Shown here: piece after piece, positions 62,191-64,000 of the stretch | Numbering within the stretch: the first letter of the stretch is position 1 | How the letters are laid out: the number at the start of each line of letters is the position of its first letter | DNA from: Nitrobacteraceae bacterium AZCC 2146 | GTDB taxonomy: Bacteria; Pseudomonadota; Alphaproteobacteria; Rhizobiales; Xanthobacteraceae | Assembly: GCA_036924855.1 (NCBI GenBank) | Contig: JBAGRP010000001.1 | Location: forward strand, 6,560,001 to 6,624,000 | DNA: 64,000 bases | Reading direction: 5' to 3' | Translations under genes and position numbers: made by a program | The notes under the pieces: generated by a model | What the model was told of the DNA's origin: nothing | Databases searched by the model: none | What the model saw: only the letters and a program-made list of their open reading frames with translations

Positions 62191-64000
62191 GTGCAGACGA
62201 CGCTGCTCGGCTTGGCGATTGCTTTCATCATGGCGCTGATTGCCGCTTTGATCGGGCCGTATTTCATCGACTGGAACCAGTTCCGGCCGCAATTCGAGGC
62301 GGAAGCGACGCGCGTGGTCGGTGCGCCGGTTCGTGTCAGTGGGGCGCTGGACGCGCGGCTGCTGCCGGCGCCGTCGCTGCGGCTTCGTTCCATCGTCGTC
62401 GGCGGTTCCAACGATCCCGGCAAGGTTCGCGCGGACAAGCTGGACGTCGAATTCAGCCTGAGTTCGCTGATGCGCGGCGAATGGCGCGCTACCGAACTCA
62501 CCATCAATGGCGCGGCAGTTGACCTCGGCCTCGACGCGCAGGGCCGCATCGAGCTGCCGACTGCGACCGGGCCGTTCAATCTCGGCGCACTGGCGATCGA
62601 CCGGCTGAATCTCACCGGACGGGTCGCACTGCATGATGCTGCGAGTCGCGGCACGCTTGAACTGAACGATATCGCCTTCAGCGGCGACGTGCGCTCGCTT
62701 GCCGCGGGCGCGATGCGCGGCGATGGAAACTTTACGCTCTCGGGCGCGCGCTACCCGTTTCGCGTGTCGTCAGGCCAGACCGTGGATGGCAGCGGCACCC
62801 GCGTCCATCTCACCATCGATCCCGGTGCTCGGCCGCTCACCATCGATCTCGACGGCACGCTGAGTTTCGACGCCCGCATGCCGCGGTTCGATGGCGCGCT
62901 CGTTCTGGCGAGCCCTTCAGGCCTGAAGAAGAGCGCCGACGACAAGCTGCCGACGCCATGGCGGATGTCTGCGAAGGTGAAGGCCGATCCGGCGACGGCG
63001 CGGCTCGAAGCGCTTGAAGCCAGCTATGGCACGGAGGACACCGCGCTCAAGCTCGCTGGGCTCGCCGACGTTCGCTTTGGCGCATCGCCGCTGTTGCACG
63101 CCGTGCTCTCAGCGAAGCAGTTCGACGGCGACAGGCTACTTGCCAAGGAAAGCGGGGACAACGAGCCAACAAAGCTGCTGCCGGGTCTTCGCAAGCTTAT
63201 CGCCGCCGTACCGCAGCCGCCGCTGACGACGCAAATTGAGATCAGCGCCGAGCAGATCATGCTGGGCGGACGGCCCGTGCAGAATTTTGGTGCGGACCTG
63301 CGTGGTGACAAGACATCATGGACCATCGATCGCCTCGAGCTTCGTGCGCCAGGCACGACCCGCGTGGCGCTGAGCGGCGTGCTAGCGCAGCCCGGACCGT
63401 CGGGGAACTTCAGGGGCGCGGTCAGCATCGACTCCACCGATCCCGACACGCTCGCCGCGTGGCTACAGGGGCGCAGCGAAGTCACCTATCGCAATCAGAA
63501 GCCGCTGCGCGTGCGCGGCAATCTGAATGCTTCAGCGGATCGTCTGGCCGTGGACGCGTTGAAGGCCGAGATCGACGGCGGCATGGTGGAGGGACGCATT
63601 GCGTTTGCAAATCAGGCGACAGGCGGCGGATCGCGTTTTGACGCGGATCTGAAAGCCGATCGGCTCGACCTCGATGCCGCCGCGGCGTTGATCCGATCGC
63701 TCGGCGGACCGCAGGCGGAATGGCCGGATGCCGGTCAGTTGTCACTGGACATCGGCCGCGCCATTTCGGCGGGGCAGGAGATGCGCCCGTTCGTGGCGCA
63801 ACTTGGCTATGGTCCGAAGACGATCTCGCTCGATCGCTTCAAGGTCGGGGAGGTCACGGGCCTGACGCTGGAAGGCAGCGGGTCATTCGATCGGATCGAT
63901 GCGACTGGGAGGCTGGCGCTGAATGCAACATCGGCGTCGCTTGGCCAGATCAGCGGAATGATCGCGCCGTGGGCGCCGGCTGTCGCCGCGAGGCTCAACG
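62191..64000 (+). CDS. AsmA-family protein (3' end beyond window)
   Basis: The frame from GTG 62191 is open through the end of the window, giving 603 residues so far. GGGGAG lies 6 bp before the GTG. One N-terminal membrane anchor (LLGLAIAFIMALIAALIGPY) is followed by FIDWNQFRPQFEAEATRVVG and GALDARLLPAPSLRLRSIVV, the opening typical of AsmA proteins, then repetitive beta-rich sequence. AsmA/TamB relatives sit in the periplasm and are implicated in lipid transport to the outer membrane. The 222 bp between it and the MFS gene hold no evident gene. Confidence 0.88.
   Translation, partial: MQTTLLGLAIAFIMALIAALIGPYFIDWNQFRPQFEAEATRVVGAPVRVSGALDARLLPAPSLRLRSIVVGGSNDPGKVRADKLDVEFSLSSLMRGEWRATELTINGAAVDLGLDAQGRIELPTATGPFNLGALAIDRLNLTGRVALHDAASRGTLELNDIAFSGDVRSLAAGAMRGDGNFTLSGARYPFRVSSGQTVDGSGTRVHLTIDPGARPLTIDLDGTLSFDARMPRFDGALVLASPSGLKKSADDKLPTPWRMSAKVKADPATARLEALEASYGTEDTALKLAGLADVRFGASPLLHAVLSAKQFDGDRLLAKESGDNEPTKLLPGLRKLIAAVPQPPLTTQIEISAEQIMLGGRPVQNFGADLRGDKTSWTIDRLELRAPGTTRVALSGVLAQPGPSGNFRGAVSIDSTDPDTLAAWLQGRSEVTYRNQKPLRVRGNLNASADRLAVDALKAEIDGGMVEGRIAFANQATGGGSRFDADLKADRLDLDAAAALIRSLGGPQAEWPDAGQLSLDIGRAISAGQEMRPFVAQLGYGPKTISLDRFKVGEVTGLTLEGSGSFDRIDATGRLALNATSASLGQISGMIAPWAPAVAARLN

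Overview
The window is GC-rich, gene-dense alphaproteobacterial chromosome. Gene content and protein wording (a rhizobial-type division and cell-wall cluster, a long-linker FtsZ, an HWE-type sensor kinase, an ECF42 sigma factor with its DGPF partner, TCATTCCGGGG-type intergenic palindromes) point to the Bradyrhizobium/Rhodopseudomonas group (Nitrobacteraceae). The genus is inferred from family resemblance; no database search was run.

Layout. 1-10.4 kb is accessory: the end of an extensin-like protein, a TetR regulator divergent from an EmrAB-type efflux operon with a near-ideal operator, a DMT permease, the RNase P RNA gene (minus strand), a DGPF protein plus ECF42 sigma factor, a three-PAS HWE histidine kinase and an AmpD-like amidase. 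10.9-38.6 kb is the division/cell-wall (dcw) cluster: mraZ remnant, rsmH, ftsL, ftsI, murE, murF, mraY, murD, ftsW, murG, [lysR/MFS], murC, murB, [IS630 element, DUF4239 gene], ddl-like gene, ddlB remnant, ftsQ, ftsA, ftsZ, then lpxC, bamD and recN. Many neighbours overlap by 4 nt (ATGA/GTGA), indicating translational coupling. 38.6-51.6 kb carries a frameshifted GIY-YIG gene between inverted repeats, ligA, a Bcr/CflA exporter, an aminopeptidase P, a small protein behind a sigma-54-like promoter, prmA, a PYROXD2-like flavoprotein, a membrane/spermidine-synthase fusion, an L,D-transpeptidase and a glycine-zipper protein. 51.6-64 kb has an IS5-type element, an ABC-2 exporter, a HicB-like protein behind uvrD/pcrA, a DUF1328 protein, a thioesterase, a GlcD/Dld-type FAD oxidase, an MCT-like MFS transporter and the start of an AsmA-like protein.

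How the genes work together. The centre encodes UDP-MurNAc-pentapeptide synthesis (murB-F, ddl), lipid I/II formation (mraY, murG), septal synthesis (ftsW, ftsI) and the divisome (ftsL, Q, A, Z). Lipid A synthesis (lpxC), outer-membrane assembly (bamD) and DNA repair and ligation (recN, ligA, uvrD) surround it.

The most notable observations are erosion and invasion of this usually conserved cluster. mraZ survives as a 29-codon stub overlapping rsmH. The canonical ddlB survives only as its C-terminal end, while a divergent ligase-like gene sits just upstream. LysR/MFS, IS630 and DUF4239 insertions split the cluster. In addition, a palindromic repeat sits in frame inside uvrD between helicase motifs II and III, and a GIY-YIG nuclease pseudogene is framed by near-identical 62-bp inverted repeats.
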